Shown piece after piece: positions 10,814-19,990 of a DNA stretch of 64,000 nt. The stretch is from Brevundimonas sp. PAMC22021. GTDB lineage: Bacteria; Pseudomonadota; Alphaproteobacteria; Caulobacterales; Caulobacteraceae. The notes below the pieces were generated by a model, which was not told where the DNA came from, did no database searches, and saw nothing but the letters and a program-made list of their open reading frames with translations. Each line of letters begins with the position of its first letter. Position 1 is the stretch's first letter. The DNA lies in contig NZ_CP080376.1 in assembly GCF_019443405.1 (NCBI RefSeq), positions 868,001-932,000 on the forward strand, in the 5' to 3' direction. Position numbers and translations under genes: made by a program.

Positions 10814-11566
10814 ATGAAACGGCGGATCGTCGTCTCCCTTGCGGTTCTCGCGGCGGCCGTCGCGGCATGTTCCCAGGCCCCACAGGAGGGTAAGGCCAGG
10901 GCGCAGGCCGCGCCCGCCGGCTGGTCGCAACCGCCCCGGGTTCAGTCCGTCGATGTTACGCCCGCCGGCCTGGTGATCCGAGGGCAAGCGGGGCCTGAGG
11001 CGCGTGTGGTCCTGCGCGGCGCAGCCGGCGACGCTCAGGCCGTTTCCGCCGATGCGCAGGGGCGGTTCGAGCTGACTGCGCCCACGCCAGCGGCCGCGGC
11101 CTTGTTCAGCCTGGCTGTCCAGACCGGAGAGGAGACCGCTGTGGCGCCGGAGCGTCTGGTGGTTCTGGACGGTGGGCGCGGCCCCATAGCGGTGCTTTCG
11201 GCCGGTGAGGCCAGCGTGCGCCTGGATCGCGCTGGGCCGCTCGGCGCCGTCGATTCGGACGGCGCGGCGATGATCCTGTCCGGGCTGCTCGCAGGCGGTC
11301 GTGCGCCCGCGGTCGCGCTTGACGACCAGCCGCTTGCCGATGCGATCCGGGCCGGTGCGATCTGGAGGATTGATGCGCCCGCGGCATCCGGGCCGCGCCG
11401 GATCACGCTTGGCGACCGCACCTATCTTTATCCGGGGGTCGCCCGCGTGACGGAATCCTTTTTGGCCGAGCGGGCAGGCGAGGGGTGGCGCATCGGCTGG
11501 GGCACGCCGCAGGGCGGTCATCAGACGACCTGGCTTCCTGATGCGGCGGCGTTAACCGTCCGCTAA
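10814..11566 (+). CDS. putative lipoprotein of unknown function
   Basis: 250 aa. It has a lipoprotein signal (RRIVVSLAVLAAAVAAC) with the lipobox Cys at about residue 19. Residues about 40-110 look like a small beta-rich carrier or Ig-like module (VDVTPAGLVIRGQAGPEARV; DAQGRFELTAP). The C-terminal part (RITLGDRTYLYPGVARVTES; GWRIGWGTPQGGHQTTWLP) is reproducible in style with Caulobacterales envelope proteins, but I cannot name it. An intrinsic terminator follows about 65 bp after the stop. Confidence 0.8.
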   Translation: MKRRIVVSLAVLAAAVAACSQAPQEGKARAQAAPAGWSQPPRVQSVDVTPAGLVIRGQAGPEARVVLRGAAGDAQAVSADAQGRFELTAPTPAAAALFSLAVQTGEETAVAPERLVVLDGGRGPIAVLSAGEASVRLDRAGPLGAVDSDGAAMILSGLLAGGRAPAVALDDQPLADAIRAGAIWRIDAPAASGPRRITLGDRTYLYPGVARVTESFLAERAGEGWRIGWGTPQGGHQTTWLPDAAALTVR

Positions 11567-11631
11567 CGCTGTTTCTTCATAAAGGGACTGTCTTCGGCTT
11601 CGGAGACACCCACCATCACCGAACTGCTTCA

Positions 11632-11662
11632 AGCCCGGCGTATTCCGTCGGGCTCTTCTTTT
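11632..11662 (+). terminator. intrinsic terminator after the 10.8 kb lipoprotein gene
   Basis: AGCCCG (11632-11637) pairs with CGGGCT (11649-11654) and is followed by CTTCTTTT. It separates the lipoprotein gene from trhO. Confidence 0.65.
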
Positions 11663-11696
11663 GTGCTGAGGGCGGCGCGGCCCTATACCGCGCGGC

Positions 11697-12668
11697 ATGT
11701 CGCCCGAGACCGTCTCACCACCAGCGTCCTTCCGCATCGCCGCCCTTTATCGTTTCGCCCGCGTGGATGATTGCGAAGCGTTGCGCGCCCGCCTGGCGCA
11801 AGCGTGCGAAGCGGCGGCCATTCGCGGCACCCTGCTGATTGCGCCGGAGGGGCTGAACGGCACGGTGGCGGGCGCTCCCCAGGCGATCTCCGACCTGGTC
11901 GAACTTATCCGCGCCATGCCCGGGTTCGAGCCCGTCGAGGTCAAATACGCCTGGGCGGACGAGCCGCCGTTTCACCGCCTGAAGGTTAAGATCAAGCCGG
12001 AGATCGTCACCATGGGCCAGCCGGACCTCGACCCTGCGCTGAACGCCGGCGCCTATGTCGCGCCCGAGGATTGGAACGCCCTGATCGCCGATCCGGACAC
12101 CATCGTGATCGACACCCGCAACGACTATGAGGGCGCCGTCGGCGCCTTCCAGGGCGCGGTGCAGCCGAACACGCGCGGCTTTCGCGACTTTCCCGACTGG
12201 TGGCGCAACGAAGGGCGCGCGCTGCTGGATCGGCCCGGTCCGGTGAAGGTCGCCATGTACTGCACCGGCGGCATCCGCTGCGAGAAGTCCACCGCCTTTC
12301 TGAAGTCGGAGGGCGTCACCGACGTCCATCACCTCCACGGCGGCGTGCTGCGGTATCTGGAGACGGTCCCTGAAGCCGACAGTCTGTGGGAGGGCGAGTG
12401 CTTCGTCTTCGACGAGCGGGTCGCGGTCGGCCACGGCCTTGCGCCGGGATCCCACACCCTGTGCCGAGGGTGTCGCATGCCCGTCAGCGAGGCGGGCCGC
12501 GCCTCGCCCCACTATGTGGAGGGGGTGTGCTGCAATCGCTGCCACGATGCCCGCGACGACGATCGGCGCGCCGGCTACGCCGAGCGGCAGCGGCAGATGG
12601 AACTGGCCCGCAGCACCGGCAAGCCGCACATCGGCATGCCCTTGTCGTCAGTGAGGCCCAAGACCTGA
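11697..12668 (+). CDS. trhO: tRNA uridine(34) hydroxylase, rhodanese-like (TrhO/YceA)
   Basis: 323 aa. It consists of an N-terminal acylphosphatase-like half (about 1-100, with FRIAALYRFARV and IAPEGLNGTVAG), a rhodanese domain holding the active loop YCTGGIRCEKS (Cys at about 182), and a C-terminal Cys-rich tail (CRGCRMPVS; CCNRCHD) that may bind metal. The family performs O2-dependent hydroxylation of uridine 34 in tRNA. Length and layout match YceA homologues. No operon partner is evident; uxaC follows after a regulated promoter. Confidence 0.93.
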   Translation: MSPETVSPPASFRIAALYRFARVDDCEALRARLAQACEAAAIRGTLLIAPEGLNGTVAGAPQAISDLVELIRAMPGFEPVEVKYAWADEPPFHRLKVKIKPEIVTMGQPDLDPALNAGAYVAPEDWNALIADPDTIVIDTRNDYEGAVGAFQGAVQPNTRGFRDFPDWWRNEGRALLDRPGPVKVAMYCTGGIRCEKSTAFLKSEGVTDVHHLHGGVLRYLETVPEADSLWEGECFVFDERVAVGHGLAPGSHTLCRGCRMPVSEAGRASPHYVEGVCCNRCHDARDDDRRAGYAERQRQMELARSTGKPHIGMPLSSVRPKT

Positions 12669-12702
12669 CCCAGCGCGCGCAAGCGGCGTCAAGGCGGCGG
12701 TA

Positions 12703-12711
12703 ACCGGTGTC
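12703..12711 (-). promoter_or_regulatory. LacI-family operator candidate upstream of uxaC
   Basis: The minus strand reads GACACCGGT followed by TACC, the same core as five other copies in this locus. It sits about 76-84 bp upstream of uxaC, a position suited to blocking that promoter. Confidence 0.65.
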
Positions 12712-12786
12712 TTTTTTGTCGTCGCGATGTATTCCAGACCTCAGAGCAGGTAACTGCCCGGGCACGGGCGATGAAGGAAACAGTTC

Positions 12787-14202
12787 ATGGTGCAGCCGCT
12801 TCGTCTCCATCCCGACCGCCTCTTTCCGGCCGATCCTGATACGCGCAACGTGGCGCGTCGCCTGCATGCCGAGATCAAGGACCTGCCGATCATCAGCCCG
12901 CATGGGCACACTGATCCGGCCTGGTTCGCGCTGAACGAGCCGTTTGCCAATCCGGCCGAACTGCTGATCACGCCGGACCACTACGTCTTTCGCATGCTCT
13001 ACAGCCAGGGCGTGGCCATGGAGGACCTAGGCGTGCCGCGCATCGACGGCGGACCCGTCGAGACCGATCCGCGCGCGATCTGGCGGCGCTTCGCCGAGCA
13101 CTATCACCTGTTCCGGGGAACGCCGTCGCGCCTCTGGCACGACTGGGTCTATGCGGAGGCGTTCGGCATCGACGTGCGTCTGTCCGCTGAGACGGCGGAT
13201 CACTACTACGACGTCATTGACGCGGCGCTGAAGACCGAGGCGTTTCGACCCCGCGCCCTGTTCGACCGCTACAATCTCGAGGTCCTGACCACGACCGAGT
13301 CGCCGCTGGACGGGCTGAAGCACCATCAGGCCATTCGCGATTCCGGCTGGAAGGGCAGGGTGCTGACCGCCTATCGCCCCGATCCCGTGCTGGATCCGGA
13401 CTACGAAGGCTTCCGCGACAATCTGGCGATTCTGGCCGATCAGACGGGTTGCGACACCCTGAGCTGGGACGGCTATCTGCAGGCGCTGCGTGACCGGCGC
13501 GCGGTCTTCGCCGCCATGGGCGCGACGTCGACCGACCACGGACATCCGACCGCCTTCACCGCCGACCTGTCGCGCAGCGAGGCCGAGGCGCTGTTCGCTC
13601 GGGTTTCGACAGGCCCGGCGACGGCCGAGGACGCCGAACTCTTCCGTGGCCAGATGCTGACCGAGATGGCGGCCATGTCGGTCGAGGACGGCTTGGTGAT
13701 GCAGTTGCATCCCGGCAGCTTCCGCAACCACAACGCCACGGCGTTTCAGCGTTTCGGCCGCGACAAGGGCGCCGACATCCCGACCCGCACCGACTATGTG
13801 CGCGCCTTGAAGCCCCTGCTGGATCGGTTCGGCTCGGACCCGCGCCTCAGCCTGATCCTCTTCACCCTGGACGAAAGCGTCTATGCGCGCGAGCTGGCGC
13901 CGCTGGCCGGCCACTATCCGGCGCTGAAGCTGGGGCCCAGCTGGTGGTTCCACGACAGTCCCGAGGGCATGCGTCGCTTCCGCGAGAACATCACCGAGAC
14001 CGCAGGCTTCTACAACACCGTCGGCTTCAACGACGACACCCGCGCCTTTTTGTCGATCCCGGCGCGGCACGACGTGGCGCGGCGCATGGACTGCGGCTTC
14101 CTGGCGCGCCTGGTGGTCGAGCACCGGATGGAGGAGGACGAGGCGCATGAGGTCACCCGCGCCTTGACCTATGATCTGGTCAAGTCGGCGTACAAGCTGT
14201 GA
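12787..14202 (+). CDS. uxaC: uronate (glucuronate/galacturonate) isomerase
   Basis: 471 aa. UxaC interconverts D-glucuronate with D-fructuronate and D-galacturonate with D-tagaturonate in the cytoplasm. It has the family start (PLRLHPDRLFPADPDTRNVA) and the metal-site motif SPHGHTDPAWF, with YYDVIDAALKTEAFRPRALF and MQLHPGSFRNHN further on. It is first gene of a uxaC-uxuB-uxaA operon, overlapping the next gene by 4 bp. A GACACCGGT operator candidate about 80 bp upstream suggests repression by the LacI-family protein encoded at 21.7-22.8 kb. Confidence 0.96.
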   Translation: MVQPLRLHPDRLFPADPDTRNVARRLHAEIKDLPIISPHGHTDPAWFALNEPFANPAELLITPDHYVFRMLYSQGVAMEDLGVPRIDGGPVETDPRAIWRRFAEHYHLFRGTPSRLWHDWVYAEAFGIDVRLSAETADHYYDVIDAALKTEAFRPRALFDRYNLEVLTTTESPLDGLKHHQAIRDSGWKGRVLTAYRPDPVLDPDYEGFRDNLAILADQTGCDTLSWDGYLQALRDRRAVFAAMGATSTDHGHPTAFTADLSRSEAEALFARVSTGPATAEDAELFRGQMLTEMAAMSVEDGLVMQLHPGSFRNHNATAFQRFGRDKGADIPTRTDYVRALKPLLDRFGSDPRLSLILFTLDESVYARELAPLAGHYPALKLGPSWWFHDSPEGMRRFRENITETAGFYNTVGFNDDTRAFLSIPARHDVARRMDCGFLARLVVEHRMEEDEAHEVTRALTYDLVKSAYKL

Positions 14203-15674
14203 GCCGCCTGAACCAAGCCGCTCTCGCCGATCTTTCGGCTGAGGTGGAACGGCCGGGCTACGACCGCGCATCGGTGCGGACCGGCGTGGTCCATCTCGGT
14301 ATCGGCGCCTTTCACCGGGCGCACCAGGCGGTGGTGTTCGACGACGCATTGAAGGCCGGCGATCTGCGCTGGGGCGTGCTGGGCGCCTCCCTGCGCTCGC
14401 CCGGCGTGCGCGACCAGCTCCAGCCACAGGACGGCCTCTACACTCTAGTGGTGCGCGAGGGCCGGAATGAAGCCTTGCGTGTCGTGGGCGCCTGCAAGGG
14501 CGTCCTGGTCGCCCCGGAAGACCCCGCCGCCCTGGTTGCCGCGATGGCGCACGCGGACGTGCACATCGTCACCCTGACGGTTACGGAAAAGGGCTATCGG
14601 CTCGATCCCGCGACCGGTGATCTGCTGACCGACGATCCGGACGTCGCCGCCGACGTCGCCGACATCGCCCGCCCGCGCACGGCCCCGGGCTTCATCGTGG
14701 CGGCGCTTCGAGCCAGGCGGGCGGCGGGGCTGAAGCCTTTCACCGTCGTCTCCTGCGACAACCTTCCGCACAACGGTCGGCGCATCCGCGCCGGCGTGCT
14801 GGCTATGGCGCGTCAAATCGATCCGGCGCTTGCCGAGTGGATCGCGGCCGAGGGCGCCTTTCCCCAGACCATGATCGACCGCATCGTCCCGGCCACCACG
14901 CCGGACGACATCGCCCGTCTGGAACAGCGCCTGGGCGTTCGCGACGAGGGCATGGTCAAGGCCGAGCCCTTTACCCAATGGGTAATCGAGGACCACTTCG
15001 CCGGCGAACGGCCCGACTTCGCCGCCCTCGGCGTCCAGCTGACCGACGCGGTGGAGCCGTGGGAGGACGCCAAGCTGCGCCTGCTGAACGGCGCCCATAC
15101 GGCCATTGCCTATCTGGGCGCCCTCTCGGGTCACCAGCATGTCCACGAGGCGGTCGCCGTCCCAGCTTTCCGCGCCTATGTCGAAGCTCTGTGGGACGAG
15201 GCGGAAACAACGCTGAACCCGCCTCCAGGCCTCGACATCGCCGCCTATCGGCAGCAGCTGATGGCCCGCTTTTCCAACTCGGCGCTGATGCACCGGACCC
15301 GTCAGATCGCCATGGACGGTTCGCAGAAGCTGCCTCAGCGGCTGCTCGCCGGCGCGAGCGAGCGACTGGCGAAGGGGCAGGGGATCGCCGCCATGGCGCT
15401 GGGCATCGCGGCCTGGATGCGCTGGCAGTCGGGCGTGACCGAAGCGGGCGAGACCTTTATCGTCGATGACCCTCTGGCGGCGCGCACCGCCGAACTGCTG
15501 GCGGACCTCGAGGCCGATCAGGCCAAGGTCAACGCGCTGCTGAGCCTGTCCGCGGTCTTCCCGCCGGCGCTCGCCGCCGACGATCGGTTCGCGCTGGCGG
15601 TCACCGACGCCTATCTGTCGCTGAGCACGCCTGGCGCCGTAGAAGCGGCGCGGCGCGTGTCGGAGCCTCTTTGA
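14199..15674 (+). CDS. uxuB: fructuronate reductase / mannitol dehydrogenase family
   Basis: 491 aa, GTG start in the GTGA overlap with uxaC. It belongs to the polyol-specific long-chain dehydrogenases: N-terminal Rossmann part with GVVHLGIGAFHRAHQAV and DGLYTLVVR, and a C-terminal domain with catalytic-type segments VSCDNLPHNG and KLRLLNGAHTA. The sequence resembles UxuB (fructuronate to mannonate) rather than the dissimilar UxaB (tagaturonate reductase). The downstream gene is an altronate-type dehydratase, so the true substrate could be tagaturonate. Family is certain, substrate is not. Confidence 0.85.
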   Translation: MSRLNQAALADLSAEVERPGYDRASVRTGVVHLGIGAFHRAHQAVVFDDALKAGDLRWGVLGASLRSPGVRDQLQPQDGLYTLVVREGRNEALRVVGACKGVLVAPEDPAALVAAMAHADVHIVTLTVTEKGYRLDPATGDLLTDDPDVAADVADIARPRTAPGFIVAALRARRAAGLKPFTVVSCDNLPHNGRRIRAGVLAMARQIDPALAEWIAAEGAFPQTMIDRIVPATTPDDIARLEQRLGVRDEGMVKAEPFTQWVIEDHFAGERPDFAALGVQLTDAVEPWEDAKLRLLNGAHTAIAYLGALSGHQHVHEAVAVPAFRAYVEALWDEAETTLNPPPGLDIAAYRQQLMARFSNSALMHRTRQIAMDGSQKLPQRLLAGASERLAKGQGIAAMALGIAAWMRWQSGVTEAGETFIVDDPLAARTAELLADLEADQAKVNALLSLSAVFPPALAADDRFALAVTDAYLSLSTPGAVEAARRVSEPL

Positions 15675-15675
15675 G

Positions 15676-17175
15676 ATGAGCCGCGTCCTGATCCTGAACC
15701 CCGCCGATGACGTCGCCATCGCGCTGGACGACGTCGCCGTCGGAGACACGCCGGATGGCTTGCATGCGCCGGCCCGCGCCGAAATCCCCACCGGGCACAA
15801 GATCGCGCGCCATTCGGTGGAAGAAGGCGGCCTTGTTCGTCGCTACGGGCAGGTCATCGGCCGGGCCAGAACGCCCATCGCCGTTGGCGACCACGTCCAT
15901 GTCCACAACCTCGCCATGGCCGAGGATGGCCGCGAGGCCGAGGTCGGCGTGGACGCGAAGCCCGTCACGCCCCTGTCGGGCGTGATCTTCAAGGGCATCG
16001 TGCGGCCTGACGGGCAGGTCGGCACGCGCAACTACATCGGCGTGCTGACCAGCGTGAACTGCTCGGCCACCGTCGCGCGTCGCATTGCCGACGCCTTTCC
16101 GGACGCTGCTCTGCCTGCCGGCGTGGACGGGGTGGTCGCCTTTACCCATCAGGGCGGCTGCGGCGGCTCGGCCCTGTCCAGCGACGTAACCCTGCTTCAG
16201 CGGACGCTGGCGGGCTATGCGCGGCATCCGAACTTCCACGCCATCCTGATCGTCGGCCTCGGCTGCGAGGCCAATCAGATTCCTGCCTGGCTGAGCAACG
16301 AAGGGCTGGAGCCCGGGCCTCGTCTGCGCACCCTGACCATCCAGGAAGCCGGCGGCACCGCGCGCGCCATCGAAGCGGGCACGGCCATCGTGCGTGACCT
16401 GGTGGCGGACGCCGCCGGGGTGCAGCGCCAGCCTGTCGACGCATCCCGCCTGATCGTCGGCCTGCAATGCGGCGGCTCCGACGGCTGGTCCGGCGTCACG
16501 GCCAATCCCGCCCTGGGTGCGGCGGTGGATCGATTGGTCGCGCACGGCGGCTCGGCCATGCTGTCGGAGACGCCCGAGATCTGGGGCGCCGAGCACCTGC
16601 TGCTGCGCCGCGCGGCCTCGCCCGAGGTTGCGGACCGGCTGAACGCCCGCCTCGACTGGTGGCGCGCCTATGCCGACAAACACGCGATGGAGCTGAACAA
16701 CAATCCGTCCCCGGGCAACCTGAAGGGCGGCCTGACCACCATCCTGGAGAAGTCCTTGGGCGCGGTGGCCAAGTCCGGCTCGGTCCCGCTGAACGATGTC
16801 ATCGGTTACGCGGAGCGCCTGCGCGCCCCCGGCCTCACCTTCATGGACAGCCCCGGCTACGATCCCTGCTCGGCGACGGGCCAGATCGCCTCGGGGGCCA
16901 ATCTGATCGTCTTCACGACCGGGCGGGGGTCGGTGTTCGGGGCCAAGCCCGCGCCGTCGATCAAGGTCGCCTCCAACGCCAGGCTGGCTCAATGGATGGA
17001 CGAGGACATGGATGTGGACGCCTCGCCCATCCTGAACGGCGTCTCCATCGACACGGTGGCCGAGACGATCTTTCAGCGGATGCTGGCTGTCGCCTCTGGA
17101 GAGCCGTCCAAGTCCGAGGCGCTGGGCATCGGCGACAACGAGTTCGTGCCGTGGCAGGTCGGCGCCTACCTCTGA
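15676..17175 (+). CDS. uxaA: altronate dehydratase
   Basis: 499 aa. It has an N-terminal SAF domain (about 1-100, with EIPTGHKIARHSV and HVHNLA) and a large D-galactarate/altronate dehydratase domain (GTRNYIGVLTSVNCSATVA; HQGGCGG; GLGCEANQ; GLQCGGSDGWSG; NPSPGNLKGG; FMDSPGYDPCSATGQIASG). Its conserved cysteines are typical of the iron-dependent family. It would make 2-keto-3-deoxygluconate from altronate. It starts 1 bp after the uxuB stop. The partner mannonate dehydratase uxuA is not in this window. Confidence 0.94.
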   Translation: MSRVLILNPADDVAIALDDVAVGDTPDGLHAPARAEIPTGHKIARHSVEEGGLVRRYGQVIGRARTPIAVGDHVHVHNLAMAEDGREAEVGVDAKPVTPLSGVIFKGIVRPDGQVGTRNYIGVLTSVNCSATVARRIADAFPDAALPAGVDGVVAFTHQGGCGGSALSSDVTLLQRTLAGYARHPNFHAILIVGLGCEANQIPAWLSNEGLEPGPRLRTLTIQEAGGTARAIEAGTAIVRDLVADAAGVQRQPVDASRLIVGLQCGGSDGWSGVTANPALGAAVDRLVAHGGSAMLSETPEIWGAEHLLLRRAASPEVADRLNARLDWWRAYADKHAMELNNNPSPGNLKGGLTTILEKSLGAVAKSGSVPLNDVIGYAERLRAPGLTFMDSPGYDPCSATGQIASGANLIVFTTGRGSVFGAKPAPSIKVASNARLAQWMDEDMDVDASPILNGVSIDTVAETIFQRMLAVASGEPSKSEALGIGDNEFVPWQVGAYL

Positions 17176-17188
17176 GCGCCGCTGCCGG

Positions 17189-18832
17189 TCAGGCGCCCAG
17201 CGCCTCGATCAGGTCGCCCATGTTGCGGATGAACACCGAGGTTGATACGCCCTCGACGGGGAAGTCGGTGTTGTAGGGCGAGGTGTCCCACACGTCGCCG
17301 ACGCGCGTCATCTGATACTCGCCGCCCGTCACCTCAACCGGCGAATCGCCGCGATAGGGGTTGGACGTGGTGGTCAGCGGCGTGGCCCAATAGCCGCGGG
17401 CGTTCAAGCCGGACATGATCTCGGCCACGCGCGCGGCGGCCGGGCGGGCAGGGCGGCGGGCGTCGCTGGACATGTCCCAGACATCGACGTCCTGCAGGGT
17501 GAAATAGGTCGGCAGCTTCAGCGATCCCGGCCGGACCTTCAGCGGCGAACCTTGCGTGGCTTCTTCCACCGCCAGGGCCGAAAGCCGCTCGTACTCGCGA
17601 CGCAGGGCCGGCGTGTCGATGTTCCGGAACGAGCCGTAGTGGACGATCAAGTTCTGCGGATTGGCGTCGGCGTAATACTGGCCGTTGGCGACGTTGGACC
17701 CGCGCCGATGGATGTAGACGGGCGTGTTGGCGCCTTCGAGCACAAAGGTCGGGTGCGTCCGTCCGGGGCCCCGCAACTCGGCCGGGGAGGCCACCTGGTC
17801 CAGCCAGTCCATGGCCTCGGGCAGGCGCTGAAGGAATTTTCGGTCGCCGGTCAGGCGGTAGAAACCCAGCATCGAGCGGATGTTGGTGCCCGTCGCGTGG
17901 GTGACGAAGGCCTGCGGCTCGATGGTGCGCGCGGGCGCCGGCTTCAGCGTGTCGGGGAAGTGCTGCAGCCCCCAGGCCGGCTGCGGCTGTGGCTGCTGGG
18001 TCTTCACGAAGATGTCCATGCCGCGGTGGATGGCGTCCAGCACGCGCGCATCGCCCCGGCCGTTCCGCGCCAGCCCATGCCAGGCGTAGATCAGGAACTC
18101 GATGTTCTCGCCGGCCACATCGTCGTTGAAGGTGATGTAGGGGGTGTAGTCGGCATGGCCGTGAACCCCGCCGCCCTGCACGAACGGATACCGCTGGGGC
18201 CAGCCGCCGTTCGCATACTGGCTGTCCAGCACAAAGCCGATCGCCTTCTGCAAGGGCGCCAGATACTGGCGCTCGCGCCTTTCCAGGTAGACGCGCAGCA
18301 GCAGCTGCGAGGCCTCCGCCGTGCCCGCGTCGTCAAAGGTGGCGTTGCCATAGTAGCGGTGGAATTCCTCCAACCGCCACGCATTCTTGCCGACCGTGCC
18401 GTACCACCGCTTCAGCGACTCCTCGCCGGCGGTGTCGATGACATAGTTCCAGCCGCCCGCCGGATGCTGACCGCGCACCAGGGCGTCGGCGGCGGACTTG
18501 GCCGCGTCGTAATAGAAGTCGTCCCCCGTGGCGTGATAGGCGTCCAGGAACAGGTGGCCCATCGTGGCGGTGCCCGGCGGCTGGACCCAGATCATGGTCG
18601 GCGCAGCTTCCAGCTCGCCCCAGCGGCGCGAGAAGTCGGGCAGGTACTGCCAGACGTAGCCGCCCTCGACGGCGGCTTCCTCTGTCATGAACCGAGCGGC
18701 GCGCTTCATCGCGTCCAGGATCATGGCGCCGTCCGGGGCTGCGCCTTGGGCCATCGCAGGCGCCGATGCGGCGACGAACGTGGCGGCGGCGCCGGCGGCC
18801 AGCAGGGCGCGGCGGTTCATGGAAACGGACAT
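17189..18832 (-). CDS. pelA: secreted pectate lyase, polysaccharide lyase family 10 type
   Basis: 547 aa from ATG 18832, chosen for an AGGAG site 5 bases upstream. It has a Tat-like leader (MNRRALLAAGAAATFVAASA, then cleavage after AMA). The helical core carries the family signature NGGWPQRYP with YITFNDDV, plus WNYVIDTAGEESLKRWYGT and YYGNATFDDAGT. These mark family-10 pectate lyases, which cleave polygalacturonate by beta-elimination. About 110 C-terminal residues beyond the usual domain are unassigned. A GACACCGGT operator candidate sits about 70 bp upstream, linking it to the uronate regulon. Confidence 0.9.
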   Translation of the reverse strand: MSVSMNRRALLAAGAAATFVAASAPAMAQGAAPDGAMILDAMKRAARFMTEEAAVEGGYVWQYLPDFSRRWGELEAAPTMIWVQPPGTATMGHLFLDAYHATGDDFYYDAAKSAADALVRGQHPAGGWNYVIDTAGEESLKRWYGTVGKNAWRLEEFHRYYGNATFDDAGTAEASQLLLRVYLERRERQYLAPLQKAIGFVLDSQYANGGWPQRYPFVQGGGVHGHADYTPYITFNDDVAGENIEFLIYAWHGLARNGRGDARVLDAIHRGMDIFVKTQQPQPQPAWGLQHFPDTLKPAPARTIEPQAFVTHATGTNIRSMLGFYRLTGDRKFLQRLPEAMDWLDQVASPAELRGPGRTHPTFVLEGANTPVYIHRRGSNVANGQYYADANPQNLIVHYGSFRNIDTPALRREYERLSALAVEEATQGSPLKVRPGSLKLPTYFTLQDVDVWDMSSDARRPARPAAARVAEIMSGLNARGYWATPLTTTSNPYRGDSPVEVTGGEYQMTRVGDVWDTSPYNTDFPVEGVSTSVFIRNMGDLIEALGA

Positions 18833-18902
18833 GGAAACTCCTGACGTAAACCCCTGGCGACGGCTCTTTGCGGCCGTTCGTCGCAGACACTGAAGCATGT
18901 CT

Positions 18903-18911
18903 GACACCGGT
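18903..18911 (+). promoter_or_regulatory. LacI-family operator candidate upstream of the pectate lyase
   Basis: Reads TGACACCGGTTTCC, the shared core plus TTTCC. It lies 71-79 bp upstream of the pectate lyase start, in the 92 bp gap after kdgK. Confidence 0.65.
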
Positions 18912-18924
18912 TTCCTAGAGGCGA

Positions 18925-19983
18925 TCAGCGCCGGATGTCGAAGCCCTCGGCGTCCATCGCGGCCCGCACATCGGCGGCCGAGAACAGGTTGAAGTCGCCC
19001 GGCACAGAATGCTTCAGGCCGGCGGCCGCGAGGCCGAAGTTCAGCGCGTCCGTTTCCGTCCAGCCGCTCCAGAGGCCGAACAGCACGCCGGAGGCGAAGG
19101 CGTCGCCCCCGCCCACGCGGTCGATGACGCCGGTCATGTGAATGGCCGACGCGTGCGTCTCGATCACGCCGTCCGCTGCCCGCGTCAGCATCACCGCCGA
19201 CAAAGCCTGGTCCGCCACGCTCTCCTGGACCCGCAAGGTGCAGGCGATCCGCTCCAGCCGCGGAAAGGCTTCAAACGCCGCCTTGGCCGCGTCGCGCCTG
19301 CGCTCGGCCGGATCGGCGCTATCGAACCGACGGCCCAGCACCAGGGCGAAGTCGCGGTCGTCGGCGAAGGCCAGCGTGGCGCCCGACAGCATCCTGCCCA
19401 GAGTGGCCGGCGGGTCGCCCTCCCACTGCTCCCACAGCTTGCCGCGGAAGTTGCCGTCATAGGACACCTTGACGCCCTTGCGGACCGCCGCCTCGATGAT
19501 CGCGACAGCCGCCGCCGATCCGTTCGGACCCGTCGCCGGCGTGACGCCGGAGGCGTGCAGCCATTCCACGCCGTCCAGCAGCACGTCCCAGTCGAAGGCG
19601 GTGTGGACGTGCTCGACAAAGGCCGAGCCGGCGCGATCGTACAGCACCTCAGACGGTCGCCGCACCGCGCCGGGCGTCAGGAAGTACAGGCCCATCCGCC
19701 CAGTCTTGAAGACGATGGGCGACGTGTCGACGCCGTGGCGGCGCACCTCGTCGCGCGCCGCGTGGCCCAGCGCATTGTTCGGCAGCACCGACGCCATGGC
19801 GGTGGGCGCGCCAAAGCGGGCCAGCGACACCGCCACGTTCGCCTCGGCCCCGCCCGGACGCACGGTCAAGGCAGGGGACTGCATGAGCAGTTCGTTCTGG
19901 TTCGGCGTTAACCGCAGCAGCATCTCGCCGAAGCAGAGGATGCGGCCGCCCGCTTTGGAGAAGGCCGAGGCGTCGTTCGTCAT
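18925..19983 (-). CDS. kdgK: 2-dehydro-3-deoxygluconokinase
   Basis: 352 aa from ATG 19983 (MTNDASAFSKAGGRILCFGE). It is a PfkB-family sugar kinase with N-terminal GEMLLRLTP and RPGGAEANVAVSLARFG, and the C-terminal ATP/anion-hole signature DRVGGGDAFASG. It phosphorylates 2-keto-3-deoxygluconate to KDPG, the meeting point of the pectin and hexuronate branches. It starts 7 bp after kduD and is last in kduI-kduD-kdgK. The KDPG aldolase is not in the window. Confidence 0.94.
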   Translation of the reverse strand: MTNDASAFSKAGGRILCFGEMLLRLTPNQNELLMQSPALTVRPGGAEANVAVSLARFGAPTAMASVLPNNALGHAARDEVRRHGVDTSPIVFKTGRMGLYFLTPGAVRRPSEVLYDRAGSAFVEHVHTAFDWDVLLDGVEWLHASGVTPATGPNGSAAAVAIIEAAVRKGVKVSYDGNFRGKLWEQWEGDPPATLGRMLSGATLAFADDRDFALVLGRRFDSADPAERRRDAAKAAFEAFPRLERIACTLRVQESVADQALSAVMLTRAADGVIETHASAIHMTGVIDRVGGGDAFASGVLFGLWSGWTETDALNFGLAAAGLKHSVPGDFNLFSAADVRAAMDAEGFDIRR

Positions 19984-19990
19984 GGCCGTA

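Noticed and set aside
11548..11566. TTAA-CCGTCCG-CTAA near the end of the 10.8 kb lipoprotein gene considered as a CtrA site
   Set aside because: It overlaps the last codons and stop of the gene and is followed by a terminator before the next gene, so a promoter role is unlikely.
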